This document shows positions 21,767 to 30,373 of a stretch of DNA of 30,373 bases, in pieces. A program made the translations under genes and the position numbers. The stretch lies in assembly GCA_900764925.1 (NCBI GenBank), contig CAAFPW010000052.1:1-30373 (forward strand), written 5' to 3'. The stretch comes from Fusobacteriaceae bacterium. GTDB lineage: Bacteria; Fusobacteriota; Fusobacteriia; Fusobacteriales; Fusobacteriaceae. The notes below the pieces were generated by a model. That model had not been told where the DNA came from. It did not search any database and saw only the letters and a list, made by a program, of their open reading frames with translations. Position 1 is the first letter of the stretch. The number at the start of each line of letters is the position of its first letter.

Positions 21767-23620
21767 ATGATAACAGATTTACTTACACTTGAGTGTATCA
21801 ACTTAAATTTAAAAGCTCAAACAAAGCAAGAGATCATTGATGAGATGGTAGAGATTCTTTATCAAGGTGGAAAATTAAATGATAAAGAGGAGTATAAAAA
21901 AGCTATTTTAGCAAGAGAAGCTCAAAGTTCAACAGGGTTAGAGGAAGGTATTGCTATACCACATGCTAAGACATCTGCTGTAAAAGTTCCTAGTATAGCT
22001 TTTGGATTATCAAAAAATGGTGTAGATTATGAATCATTAGATGGAGAGCCATCAAAACTATTCTTTATGATAGCAGCACCAGCTAACGCTTCAGATACTC
22101 ACATAGAGATTCTATCAAAATTAACAACTATGTTATTAAATGATGAGATTAGAGAGAGATTATTGGAAGTAAAAACAGAACAAGAGGTAATAGACATACT
22201 TACAGCTGATATGGAAGAGGAAGAAAAGGTAGAGGATACAAATGGAGATTATCCACAAGTTTTAGCTGTAACAGCTTGCCCAACAGGAATAGCTCATACA
22301 TATATGGCGGCAGATGCTCTTATAAAAAAAGCTAAAGAGATGGGAGTAAATATCAAAGTAGAAACAAATGGATCAACAGGGGTAAAAAATCCATTGACTT
22401 CTGAAGAGATAAAAAATGCTAAAGGAATAATAGTAGCAGCTGATAAAAATGTAGAGATGAATAGATTTGCTGGAAAAAATGTAGAGATAGTTCCAGTTAA
22501 AGAGGGAATAAAAAATCCAGAACAATTAATAAAAAATGCTCTAGCTCAAACAGCTCCTATATACCAAGCTTCAAATAGTGGTGAAGGAATATCTACTAAA
22601 AAAGAGAAGACAGGTTTTTATAAACACTTGATGTCTGGAGTATCAAATATGTTACCATTTGTAGTTGGAGGAGGAATTTTAATAGCTCTTTCATTTATGT
22701 TTGGTATCCAAGCTAGCAATCCTAATGATCCTTCATACCATCCAATAGCTAAGCTATTAAGTGATATAGGTGGAGGAAATGCTTTCTTCTTAATGATACC
22801 TGTAATGGCTGGATTTATAGGAATGAGTATAGCTGATAGACCAGGATTTGCCCCTGCTATGGTTGGTGGATTGATTTCACTAAACAATGGTGGAGGATTC
22901 TTAGGTGGACTTATTGGAGGATTTTTAGGTGGTTATGTTGTAGTTTTCTTAAAGAGAGTATTCAATAAATTTCCTGAGAGCTTTGAAGGATTAAAACCTG
23001 TATTACTATATCCATTGTTTGGAATCTTTATAACTGGAGCTTTAATGTATGGAGTAATTATAAATCCAATAGCAGCTCTTAATACTGGAGTAACTAATTT
23101 CTTACAAGGACTTGGAACAGGAAACTTAATTTTATTAGGAGTTTTATTAGGTGGAATGATGGCTGTTGATATGGGAGGTCCAGTAAATAAAGCTGCTTTC
23201 ACATTTGGTATTGCTATGATAACAGCTGGAAACTATTACCCACATGCAGCAGTAATGGCTGGAGGAATGGTACCACCTTTAGGAATAGCACTAGCTACTA
23301 CTTTCTTCAAAAATAAATTTACTCATGATGAGAGAGATGCTGGAAAAGTTTGTTATGTAATGGGATTATCATTTATCACAGAGGGAGCTATCCCATTCGC
23401 AGCAGCAGACCCAATTAGAGTAATCCCAGCTTGTATAATAGGAGCGGGATTAGCTGGAGGATTATCAATGTTATTTGGAGTACAATTACCAGCTCCACAT
23501 GGAGGATTATTTGTACTACCTGTAGTTACTAATTCTATCATGTATTTAGTTTCAATAGTTGTAGGATCAGTAGTAACAGCTTTAATTATAGGATTCCTAA
23601 AAAAACCAGTACAAGAATAA
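21767..23620 (+). CDS. fruA: PTS fructose transporter subunit IIABC
   Basis: This 617-residue permease imports fructose with phosphorylation at C1. Domain order is IIA (residues 1-145, phospho-His66 in IPHAKT), IIB (about 165-265, phospho-Cys171 in TACPTGIAHT) and IIC (about 283-610, many membrane helices, glycine-rich loops such as GGLIGGFLGGY). The IIABC fusion lacks an HPr-like domain, so general HPr donates phosphate. It is the last gene of the fru operon, and a terminator follows 22 bases after the stop. All phosphorylation sites are intact. Confidence 0.95.
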   Translation: MITDLLTLECINLNLKAQTKQEIIDEMVEILYQGGKLNDKEEYKKAILAREAQSSTGLEEGIAIPHAKTSAVKVPSIAFGLSKNGVDYESLDGEPSKLFFMIAAPANASDTHIEILSKLTTMLLNDEIRERLLEVKTEQEVIDILTADMEEEEKVEDTNGDYPQVLAVTACPTGIAHTYMAADALIKKAKEMGVNIKVETNGSTGVKNPLTSEEIKNAKGIIVAADKNVEMNRFAGKNVEIVPVKEGIKNPEQLIKNALAQTAPIYQASNSGEGISTKKEKTGFYKHLMSGVSNMLPFVVGGGILIALSFMFGIQASNPNDPSYHPIAKLLSDIGGGNAFFLMIPVMAGFIGMSIADRPGFAPAMVGGLISLNNGGGFLGGLIGGFLGGYVVVFLKRVFNKFPESFEGLKPVLLYPLFGIFITGALMYGVIINPIAALNTGVTNFLQGLGTGNLILLGVLLGGMMAVDMGGPVNKAAFTFGIAMITAGNYYPHAAVMAGGMVPPLGIALATTFFKNKFTHDERDAGKVCYVMGLSFITEGAIPFAAADPIRVIPACIIGAGLAGGLSMLFGVQLPAPHGGLFVLPVVTNSIMYLVSIVVGSVVTALIIGFLKKPVQE

Positions 23621-23641
23621 TTTTATAGACTTATAAATAAT

Positions 23642-23674
23642 AAAAGACAGACTGTTATTTCAGCCTGTCTTTTT
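23642..23674. terminator. Terminator between convergent fruA and clpB
   Basis: A 9-bp stem (23642-23650 with 23665-23673) with an additional short inner CTG/CAG helix. The arm ends in T on the plus strand and starts in A, so it can work in both directions. Confidence 0.88.
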
Positions 23675-23682
23675 ATTACTCA

Positions 23683-26253
23683 TTATCTAACTTTAAATTT
23701 AATCTCATCATTTTCAAGAACTACATCTACTACATCTCTCTCTTTTATCTCATTTGAAAGGATAAGTTTAGCAAGAGAAGTTTCAAGTTCTTTTTGAATA
23801 TATCTTCTAAGTGGTCTTGCACCATATTGAGGTTCATAAGCGTTTTCAGCTAGATATTTTATAACCTCTTCAGAGAAGTTAAGTTGAATATATCTATCTT
23901 TTAATTTTTCCTCTACTGATTTTAAAGCAAGTCTTACTATATCTTTAATAGAAGCTAGATCAAGAGCTTTAAATGTGATAATTTCATCAACTCTGTTTAA
24001 GAACTCTGGTCTGAAATTAGCTTTCAATTGATCTAATACTCTCTCTTTTGTACTTTCACTTAGATTTATATCATCTAGAATTAAGCTACTTCCTATATTA
24101 GATGTCATTATGATAAGAGTATTTTTGAAGTCTACTACTCTACCTTGTCCATCTGTAAGTCTTCCATCATCAAGAACTTGCAATAGAATATTGAAAACAT
24201 CTGGATGAGCTTTTTCAATCTCGTCAAATAGTATTACAGAGTAAGGTTTAGTTCTAACAGCTTCAGTTAGTTGTCCTCCCTCTTCATATCCTACATATCC
24301 TGGAGGTGCACCAATTAATCTAGTAGTTGAGAATTTGTCCATATATTCACTCATATCTATTCTTATTACACTATCCTCACTATCAAATAGATTGTAAGCT
24401 AGAGATTTTGCAAGATAAGTTTTACCTACCCCAGTAGGTCCTAAGAAGATAAATGAACCCATAGGTCTGTTGGCATCTTTAAGTCCAGCTCTAGATCTAA
24501 TCATTGTATCAGCTACAGCTTTAACAGCTTCATCTTGTCCTTTTACTCTCTCTTTAAGTGAGTTTTCAAGATTTAATATTTTTTCTTTCTCTGTTTCAGC
24601 TAGTTTTGAAACTGGGATACCTGTCCACTTAGATACAATATCAGCTATCTCATCAGAAGTTACCTCTTGTTTTAATAGTCCACTACTTCCATAAGCGGCA
24701 TCTAGTTTATCTTGTTGCTCTTTCAATTGTTTTTCTAATGTACCAAGTTTTCCATATTTTAACTCTGAAAGTTTTGTTAAATCATAGTTTCTTTCAGCTT
24801 GTTCCATCTCTAATTTTACTTTTTCAATCTCTTCTTTTATCTCTTTAACCTTTGTGATATCTTTTTTCTCTAATTCCCATTGAGATTTTAAAAGAGATTT
24901 TTTAGAGTTAACTTCAGCTAACTCTTTTTCAAGATTGTCCAATCTCTCTTTAGATGCTGTATCAGTCTCTTTCTTTAAAGCTTCTTTTTCAATCTCAAGT
25001 TGCATACTTTTTCTTGTAAGTTCATCCAAATCAGCTGGCATAGAATCTATCTCTGTTCTAATCATAGCAGCAGCTTCATCTATAAGGTCAATAGCCTTAT
25101 CTGGTAACTGTCTATCTGCTATATATCTGTTACTCAATGTTGCAGCAGCTACAATAGCACCATCGGATATTCTTACACCATGATACATCTCAAATTTCTC
25201 TTTAAGTCCTCTAAGTATAGATACAGTATCTTCTACAGTTGGTTCATTGACTAAAACTATTTGGAATCTTCTTTCAAGTGCTGGGTCTTTTTCAATATAT
25301 TTTCTATATTCATCAATGGTAGTAGCTCCTATAACTCTTACTTCACCTCTAGCAAGCATAGGTTTTAAGATGTTACCTGCATCCATAGCACCATCTGTTT
25401 TACCAGCTCCAACTATTGTATGAATCTCATCTATAAATAGTATAATATTACCATTTGAACCTTCTACTTCTTTTAAAACACCTTTTAATCTCTCTTCAAA
25501 CTCTCCTCTAAACTTAGCACCAGCTATTAGAGCTCCCATGTCAAGAGAATATATTGTTTTTCCTTTCAATGATTCAGGTACGTCACCATTTAAAATTCTT
25601 TGAGCTAAACCTTCAGCAATAGCTGTTTTACCTACCCCAGGTTCTCCTATAAGGATAGGGTTGTTTTTAGTTCTTCTTGAAATTATTTGTATAGTTCTTC
25701 TTATCTCACTATCTCTTCCAATTATAGGGTCGATCTTACCCTGTCTAGCAAGTTCGACCAAGTTCTTAGCATATTTCTCTAGAACCTCATAGTTAGCTTC
25801 AGGATTTTGTGAGTCAACCTTTTGATTTCCTCTAACCTCTTTTACAGCTTCTTCATATTTTTTTTCATCCAATCCTAATCTTTTTAAGATAGGAAGGTGT
25901 CTAATAAGTGCCCAGAAAAGATGTTCAACACTGATATATGAGTCTCCCATTTTTTCCATAATACCTTCAGCTTCAATAAGTACTCTATGAGTTCCTTGAT
26001 CTAGAGTTACATCTCCTAAATTACTTCCCTCTATTCTTGAAAATTTTGAAATTTCATTTTCTAGTTGACCAATTATGTAGTTTAGGTTTAAATCTAATTT
26101 CTCAATAATTCTGGGAATAAGCCCTTCGCTATTTTTAAGGAGAGCCAAAGCTAGAAACTCAGGTTTAATAGATTGTTGTTTTGCTTTTATAGCAAGAGTT
26201 TGTGCCTCTTGTAAAGCTAATAATGAGTTTTCTGTAAATCTATTTTGATTCAT
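23683..26253 (-). CDS. clpB: ATP-dependent chaperone ClpB
   Basis: ClpB is the hexameric Hsp100 disaggregase that works with DnaK to rescue aggregated proteins. The 856-residue protein has the N-domain (1-145), first AAA+ module with Walker A GEPGVGKT (203-210) and Walker B ILFIDE, the coiled-coil M-domain (about 400-525) that distinguishes ClpB from ClpA/C, and the second AAA+ module with Walker A GPTGVGKT (605-612) and ILFDE. There is no ClpP-binding loop pattern evident. AAGGAGG precedes the ATG. It is monocistronic, with a CIRCE operator and perfect promoter upstream, so it is part of the HrcA heat-shock regulon. Confidence 0.97.
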   Translation of the reverse strand: MNQNRFTENSLLALQEAQTLAIKAKQQSIKPEFLALALLKNSEGLIPRIIEKLDLNLNYIIGQLENEISKFSRIEGSNLGDVTLDQGTHRVLIEAEGIMEKMGDSYISVEHLFWALIRHLPILKRLGLDEKKYEEAVKEVRGNQKVDSQNPEANYEVLEKYAKNLVELARQGKIDPIIGRDSEIRRTIQIISRRTKNNPILIGEPGVGKTAIAEGLAQRILNGDVPESLKGKTIYSLDMGALIAGAKFRGEFEERLKGVLKEVEGSNGNIILFIDEIHTIVGAGKTDGAMDAGNILKPMLARGEVRVIGATTIDEYRKYIEKDPALERRFQIVLVNEPTVEDTVSILRGLKEKFEMYHGVRISDGAIVAAATLSNRYIADRQLPDKAIDLIDEAAAMIRTEIDSMPADLDELTRKSMQLEIEKEALKKETDTASKERLDNLEKELAEVNSKKSLLKSQWELEKKDITKVKEIKEEIEKVKLEMEQAERNYDLTKLSELKYGKLGTLEKQLKEQQDKLDAAYGSSGLLKQEVTSDEIADIVSKWTGIPVSKLAETEKEKILNLENSLKERVKGQDEAVKAVADTMIRSRAGLKDANRPMGSFIFLGPTGVGKTYLAKSLAYNLFDSEDSVIRIDMSEYMDKFSTTRLIGAPPGYVGYEEGGQLTEAVRTKPYSVILFDEIEKAHPDVFNILLQVLDDGRLTDGQGRVVDFKNTLIIMTSNIGSSLILDDINLSESTKERVLDQLKANFRPEFLNRVDEIITFKALDLASIKDIVRLALKSVEEKLKDRYIQLNFSEEVIKYLAENAYEPQYGARPLRRYIQKELETSLAKLILSNEIKERDVVDVVLENDEIKFKVR

Positions 26254-26275
26254 AAAAAACGACCTCCTTCTATTG

Positions 26276-26302
26276 TTAGCACTCTATTACGATGAGTGCT
26301 AA
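26276..26302. promoter_or_regulatory. CIRCE operator (HrcA binding site)
   Basis: A perfect TTAGCACTC, 9-base spacer, GAGTGCTAA inverted repeat lies between the clpB promoter and start codon, within the transcribed leader. It is the consensus site of the heat-shock repressor HrcA. Confidence 0.98.
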
Positions 26303-26317
26303 TTATTTTATAATTTG

Positions 26318-26346
26318 ATTATAGAACATAAAAATAATTTTGTCAA
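26318..26346 (-). promoter_or_regulatory. clpB promoter
   Basis: On the minus strand, TTGACA (26346-26341), exactly 17 bp, then TATAAT (26323-26318): a perfect consensus vegetative promoter, kept in check by the CIRCE just downstream. Confidence 0.95.
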
Positions 26347-26399
26347 CTATTTTTAAGGGAAAAAATTAAAAATATTTTTATAAAAATTAAAAAAATTAA

Positions 26400-26428
26400 T
26401 TGATTTATTACAGAAAATGTGAAATAAT
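26400..26428 (+). promoter_or_regulatory. Putative promoter of the IIA(Glc)-type gene
   Basis: TTGATT (26400-26405), a 17-bp spacer and AATAAT (26423-26428), followed 29 bp later by AGGGAGG and the start codon. Confidence 0.5.
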
Positions 26429-26466
26429 ATATTTGTACTAATTATTTAAGTATAGGGAGGATTCGT

Positions 26467-26964
26467 ATGGGATTATTTGATTTTTTTAAGAAGAAAAACA
26501 ATGAGGAATGGTTTGAAATCTATTCTCCATTAAATGGAAGAGTTATTGATTTATCTGAAGTTCCAGATGATGCTTTTGCTCAAAAAATGGTTGGGGATGG
26601 ATGTGCTATTGATCCTGCTGAAGGAGCTATATGTGCACCAGTAGCTGGAGATATTGATATTTTCGAAACTAACCATGCTGTTAGCTTTGAAACTCCAAAT
26701 GGATTAGAGATGATAGTTCACTTTGGAATTGATACAGTAACTTTAAAAGGTGAAGGATTCAATAGAGTAGCTACTTCTGATTCAGTAAAAGTTGGAGATA
26801 AATTAGTAGAGTATGATTTAGCTTTCATAAAAGAGAAAGCTCCATCAGTTAAAACTCCAGTTATCATCAACAACATGGATGCTGTAGAGAAAATAGAAGT
26901 TGTAGCAAAAGGAAAAGATGTTAAGGTTGGAGACCTTATCATGAAAGTTCTATTAAAAAAATAG
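26467..26964 (+). CDS. crr: PTS glucose-type IIA protein (Crr-like)
   Basis: This 165-residue soluble IIA(Glc) protein accepts phosphate from HPr and passes it to IIB domains. The phosphorylated His is His85 in VHFGIDTV, with the supporting His70 in TNHAVSF, matching His90 and His75 of E. coli. The N-terminal leader MGLFDFFKK could be an amphipathic membrane-binding helix, as in E. coli. It is monocistronic with its own promoter and terminator. The nearby sucrose IIBC gene lacks a IIA domain, so this protein is the natural phosphate donor for it. A regulatory role like that of enteric IIA(Glc) cannot be judged here. Confidence 0.94.
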   Translation: MGLFDFFKKKNNEEWFEIYSPLNGRVIDLSEVPDDAFAQKMVGDGCAIDPAEGAICAPVAGDIDIFETNHAVSFETPNGLEMIVHFGIDTVTLKGEGFNRVATSDSVKVGDKLVEYDLAFIKEKAPSVKTPVIINNMDAVEKIEVVAKGKDVKVGDLIMKVLLKK

Positions 26965-26972
26965 GTAATTAA

Positions 26973-27008
26973 AAAGAGCAAGTAGTTAAATTACTTGCTC
27001 TTTATTTT
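26973..27008. terminator. Terminator between crr and the LacI-type gene
   Basis: A 12-bp perfect stem (26973-26984 with 26992-27003), 7-base loop, then TTTATTTT. It contains the stop codon of the convergent regulator gene and starts with A-rich sequence, so it probably acts in both directions. Confidence 0.92.
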
Positions 27009-27985
27009 ATACTCTCTCTATCAAGGAATTCAAAATCTATCTTCTGAATTTTTGGAATATCCTCATCGTTTACTAATTTTATTATACTTTCTGCTGCCAA
27101 CTCTCCAGCTTTTTCATTATTAAACTTTATAGTTGTTAATCTAGGAGTTATTATATCAGATATTTTATAACCTCCAAATCCCGTTATAGATATATTTTCA
27201 GGAATTTTTAGTCCATGTCTCTGTATCGCCTTTATAGCTCCAAATGCCATATTGTCAGTAGCTGAGATAATGAAATCAGGAGTATTACTCTTCAAATATT
27301 CATAAATTATCTCTTCAGTTGTTTCAAAGGAGAAATCACTTTTAATCTCTTCTATCTCAATATTTTCAGATTTATTCAATACTTTTAATACTGCATCTCT
27401 TCTATTTTTTCCAACTGTTGTATCACTTTCATCCACTCCGATATATAGAACTTTTTTAGGATGAGCTTTCAAAATTCTGCTTCCCATCTTTTTTCCAGCT
27501 CTACTTTCATCATTGATTATTGAATATCCATTTGAACATATCTGTCCCACAAATAAAACGGGAACTTTACTTTTCTTTACAAAATTTTTATGCTCAGGGG
27601 TAATTTGAGTGGCTAAAACAATTATTCCTTCCACATTAAGCCTGCCAAGATTATCTAAGTTGGCTATCTCTAAATCAATATTGTGATTTGTATTAATTAT
27701 TAAGGGAATATACCCTTTTTCTCTAAGATCACTATCAAGTTTCATAAGTATAGTGGATGTAGTAGTAGAATCTAAACATGGGACAATAACCCCAATAAAT
27801 CTATTATTTTTAGCTTTAATTCCCCTAGCAAAAAGATTGGGAGCATATCCATGTTTATCAATTACCTTTTGAATTTTTTCGCGAGAACTTTCACTGACAT
27901 ATCCATCATTAAAAAATCTGGAAACAGTACTTTTTCCAACTCCAGAAAGTTCAGCTATATCTAATATTGTTAATTTTTTACTCAT
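27002..27985 (-). CDS. scrR: LacI-family regulator, probable sucrose operon repressor
   Basis: This 327-residue regulator has an N-terminal LacI helix-turn-helix (TILDIAELSGVGKSTVSRFFND, with the hinge region around residues 45-60). The periplasmic-binding-protein-like sensor domain follows, with GVIVPCLDS and the late SITGFGG stretch typical of the family. It is divergent from the sucrose PTS and sucrose-6-phosphate hydrolase genes, so ScrR is the likely role. Family and position support this; the effector is not visible. AAGGTGAG precedes the start. Its hinge lacks the usual Pro-Asn-x-x-A-R-x-L in strict form (PNLFARGI here). Confidence 0.85.
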   Translation of the reverse strand: MSKKLTILDIAELSGVGKSTVSRFFNDGYVSESSREKIQKVIDKHGYAPNLFARGIKAKNNRFIGVIVPCLDSTTTSTILMKLDSDLREKGYIPLIINTNHNIDLEIANLDNLGRLNVEGIIVLATQITPEHKNFVKKSKVPVLFVGQICSNGYSIINDESRAGKKMGSRILKAHPKKVLYIGVDESDTTVGKNRRDAVLKVLNKSENIEIEEIKSDFSFETTEEIIYEYLKSNTPDFIISATDNMAFGAIKAIQRHGLKIPENISITGFGGYKISDIITPRLTTIKFNNEKAGELAAESIIKLVNDEDIPKIQKIDFEFLDRESIK

Positions 27986-28027
27986 AAATAAATCTCACCT
28001 TAATAATGTAAATATAATCGTATCTTT

Positions 28028-28056
28028 ATTATACCTTAAATGAAAGAAAAAACCAA
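28028..28056 (-). promoter_or_regulatory. Putative promoter of the LacI-family gene
   Basis: On the minus strand, TTGGTT (28056-28051), a 17-bp spacer and a perfect TATAAT (28033-28028). Confidence 0.45.
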
Positions 28057-28133
28057 ATAAAAAAAACAACTGTATTTAAAACGTATAAAAAATATTAAAA
28101 TAATATGTAATGAAATATTTTTTAAAAAGAGTA

Positions 28134-28162
28134 TTGACAAATTTACTAAAATATATTATCTT
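28134..28162 (+). promoter_or_regulatory. Promoter of the sucrose operon
   Basis: TTGACA (28134-28139), a 17-bp spacer and TATCTT (28157-28162). Confidence 0.7.
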
Positions 28163-28169
28163 AAATATA

Positions 28170-28183
28170 TGGGAACAATCCCA
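28170..28183. promoter_or_regulatory. Perfect 14-bp palindrome at the sucrose operon start site, candidate operator
   Basis: TGGGA, ACAA, TCCCA form a perfect inverted repeat seven bases after the -10, at the predicted start site. It is well placed for repression, though it lacks the central CG usual for LacI-family sites. A more LacI-like imperfect palindrome centred on CG lies at 28075-28091 upstream of the promoter. Confidence 0.4.
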
Positions 28184-28227
28184 GAAATTAAAAAATTATT
28201 TGGATAAAAATATCAAAGGAGGAGAAT

Positions 28228-29568
28228 ATGGATTTTAACAAAGTTGCACAAGAGATAGTAAAAAATATAGGAGGAAAATAAAATATCTCTGTAATGGAGC
28301 ATTGTGCTACAAGACTTAGAATAATAGTAAAAGATAATGGTAAGGTTAATGCAGAAGCATTAAAAAATATAAAAGGGATAGGAGGATATTTCTTTCAATC
28401 TGGACAACATCAAGTTATAATAGGAACAGGAAAGGTTAATAAGGTATTTGAAATTATAAATTCTCAAGGAGATATAAAAACAGAAGGAGTTAAACAGGAA
28501 GCTTATGCTAATCTAAATCCTTTTCAAAAAGGGTTAAGAGCTCTAGCTGACGTATTTATCCCACTTATTCCAGTTCTAGTGGCTACTGGACTTTGTATGG
28601 GGCTTAGAGGTTTTGTTTTACAATTGGGAGTAACTCTTTCACCAGAAGTTTTAACAATGACTCAAGTTGTTACAGATACAGTATTTATTTTTCTACCAGC
28701 TCTTGTAGTATGGTCTACTTTTAAAAGATTTGGAGGAACACCAGTTATAGGAATGGTTTTAGGACTTATGCTTATAGCCCCTATGTTACCAAATGCTTGG
28801 GAAGTAGCTAGTGGAGCTGTAAAACCTTTACAATTAGGTATTTTTAGAATTGAGGGATTCCAAGGAACTATTTTACCAGCTTTAATAGTAGGAATTGTAG
28901 GAGCTTATATTGAAAAATGGATAAAAACTTGGATGCCTAGTGTTGTAGATTTAGTATTTACACCATTCTTAACTATAGTAATTGGAATGTTTTTAGCTTT
29001 CTTAGTTGTTGGACCTATATTTACAACAATTGAAGATTTAGTTATGGCTGCAATTCAAGGAATAATAGGATTACCATTAGGAATAGGTGGTGGTTTATAT
29101 GGTGCTTTCCAACAAGTATTGACAGTAACAGGATTACACCATTCATTAATGATTGTAGAAACAAGTTATTTAAGTACTTTAGGAAGAAATCCATTAAATG
29201 CCTTAGGAACAGCTTCTATGGCTGGACAAGCTGGAGCAGCTATAGCTTTAGCTATGAGTATAAAAAATAAAGAGGAGAGAGCTTTAAAATTCTCTTCAAT
29301 AGTTCCATGTTTCTTTGGAATAACAGAGCCACTATTATTTGGAGTAACTTTAACAAATTCAAAAATATTTATATCAGGAATGATTGGTGGAGCTGTTGGG
29401 GGAATATTTGCAGTTTTATTTGATATAGCTCCTTCTGTAATGGGAGTGACATTTATACCAGCTATACCAGCTTATTTAGGAAATAATCTATTTGGTTATA
29501 TAGCTATGATTGCTATAAGTATGATAGTAGCTATAATAATGACAAAAATTTTAGTAAGAAAAAGATAG
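28228..29568 (+). pseudogene. scrA: PTS sucrose-type IIBC gene interrupted by an in-frame stop at codon 18
   Basis: From the ATG at 28228, well placed after AAAGGAGGAG, the frame reads MDFNKVAQEIVKNIGGK, then TAA (28279-28281), then NISVMEHCATRLRIIV. This is the standard IIB start of the glucose/sucrose family, where the interrupted codon is usually Glu (GAA); a single G-to-T change explains it. After the stop the frame is intact: phospho-Cys26 in HCATRLR and a IIC domain (about 80-440 in full-length numbering) with GITEPLLFG. ATG at 28294 lies 12 bases after the stop and could allow reinitiation, giving 424 residues without the first helix of IIB. There is no IIA domain. Sucrose specificity is inferred from the neighbouring hydrolase. 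Possible explanations are a sequencing error, a recent null mutation or reinitiation. Confidence 0.8.
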
Positions 29569-29576
29569 GAGAGATA

Positions 29577-30373
29577 ATGGATAGAGCTGAATACTTAAAC
29601 AGATTAGATGAACAAAAAAAAATTCAATCTTTGATGAGTGAGGATAAATATAAACTTAATTTTCATCTTATTCCACCTAGTGGTTGGTTAAATGATCCCA
29701 ATGGATTATGTCAATTTAAGGGGGTAAATCATATTTATTATCAATATACACCCTTTGACGCAACTTGGGGGATGAAATTATGGGGACACTATACTACAGA
29801 GGATTGGATAAATTATAAAGAATATGAACCATTTTTATTTTCGGATATTAAAGACGACAAAGATGGGGTTTATAGTGGATCAGCTTTTATAAAAGATGAA
29901 GATATCTATTTCTATTATACAGGGAATGTTAAACACACAGATAAAAAATATGATTATATAACTGCTGGAAGAGAACAAAATACAATTATGTTAAAATCAA
30001 AAGATGGTTTTACATATGATGAAAAAAGAACTATTCTAAGAAATTGTGACTATCCAAATATGAGCTGCCATGTGAGAGATCCACAGATAATAGAAAAAAA
30101 TGGAAATTATTACATGGTATTGGGAGCAAGGGATTTAGATGATAAGGGTTGTGTTTTGATATATGTATCAAAAGATTTAGAAAATTGGTCTTATCATATG
30201 AGAATAGGTACTCAAGAAAAATTTGGTTATATGTGGGAGTGTCCTAATTTAATAGAGATAGAAAATAAAATGTTTTTGATATGTTGTCCTCAAGGAGTGG
30301 AACAAGTTGGAATAAACTATGCCAATATTTATCAATGTGGATATTTTCCTATAGATATAGATTTTGAGGGGAA
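29577..30373 (+). CDS. scrB: Sucrose-6-phosphate hydrolase (GH32), 5' part only
   Basis: The frame is open from the ATG at 29577, six bases after AGGAGAG, to the window end (265 codons; GH32 enzymes usually have 450-500). Family landmarks are the nucleophile Asp40 in WLNDPNG, the transition-state stabiliser Asp168 in VRDPQ (usually FRDP) and acid/base Glu221 in ECPN. It hydrolyses sucrose 6-phosphate from the PTS into glucose 6-phosphate and fructose. There is no signal peptide, so it is cytoplasmic. It follows the IIBC gene by 8 bp in the same operon. The C-terminal beta-sandwich lies outside the window. Unlike its upstream partner, this part shows no damage. Confidence 0.92.
   Translation, partial: MDRAEYLNRLDEQKKIQSLMSEDKYKLNFHLIPPSGWLNDPNGLCQFKGVNHIYYQYTPFDATWGMKLWGHYTTEDWINYKEYEPFLFSDIKDDKDGVYSGSAFIKDEDIYFYYTGNVKHTDKKYDYITAGREQNTIMLKSKDGFTYDEKRTILRNCDYPNMSCHVRDPQIIEKNGNYYMVLGARDLDDKGCVLIYVSKDLENWSYHMRIGTQEKFGYMWECPNLIEIENKMFLICCPQGVEQVGINYANIYQCGYFPIDIDFEG

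Noticed and set aside
28279..28281. Programmed recoding (stop read-through or selenocysteine) in the sucrose permease
   Set aside because: The codon is TAA, not TGA. No conserved slippery site or stimulatory hairpin is seen, and the position is normally Glu, so a simple nonsense change or sequence error is more economical.

Overview
The window is AT-rich chromosomal DNA with short gaps, AGGAGG-type ribosome binding sites, purine-rich codons and few GCG/CGN codons. The gene set (lipoprotein and periplasmic binding proteins, YjjI/YjjW, fructose and sucrose PTS, CIRCE-controlled clpB, EFR1-type ferredoxin) fits an anaerobic, fermentative diderm of the Fusobacterium type. That assignment is an inference from gene content and composition; no rRNA is present. 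I see no tRNA, CRISPR array, insertion sequence or phage gene.

Positions 106-3378 (minus) hold a thiamine-pyrimidine salvage operon: promoter, TPP riboswitch with a readable antiterminator/terminator switch, tenA, then an ABC transporter (ATPase, permease, lipoprotein). Back to back with it, 3405-7845 (plus) starts with a divergent purine-family riboswitch and encodes a three-subunit molybdenum hydroxylase (xanthine dehydrogenase type) and xanthine phosphoribosyltransferase.

Positions 7852-10239 hold a polar amino-acid ABC transporter whose 5' leader encodes a 19-residue peptide with five consecutive histidine codons, followed by mutually exclusive RNA hairpins and a terminator. This reads as ribosome-mediated histidine attenuation and is the most striking element in the window. 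The His codons themselves can base-pair with the antiterminator strand.

Positions 10328-12159 encode a large uncharacterised protein combining an HPr-kinase-like P-loop with PEP-carboxykinase-like sequence. Positions 12158-15445 carry a GntR/UTRA regulator divergent from a glycyl radical enzyme of unknown substrate (YjjI) and its activase (YjjW). Positions 15444-18446 (minus) hold an EFR1-type flavodoxin-ferredoxin, MnmA, a LysE-family exporter and a zinc-ribbon protein. Positions 18465-20014 (plus) hold a short basic ORF, an acidic small protein and an M19 dipeptidase.

Positions 20026-23674 are a fructose operon (DeoR-type regulator, 1-phosphofructokinase, PTS IIABC) behind two tandem operator-like repeats. 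ClpB follows on the minus strand with a perfect CIRCE and a consensus promoter. Positions 26400-30373 hold a stand-alone glucose-type IIA protein, a LacI-family regulator and a divergent sucrose operon: a PTS IIBC gene with an in-frame ochre stop at codon 18, and the 5' part of a GH32 sucrose-6-phosphate hydrolase cut by the window end.
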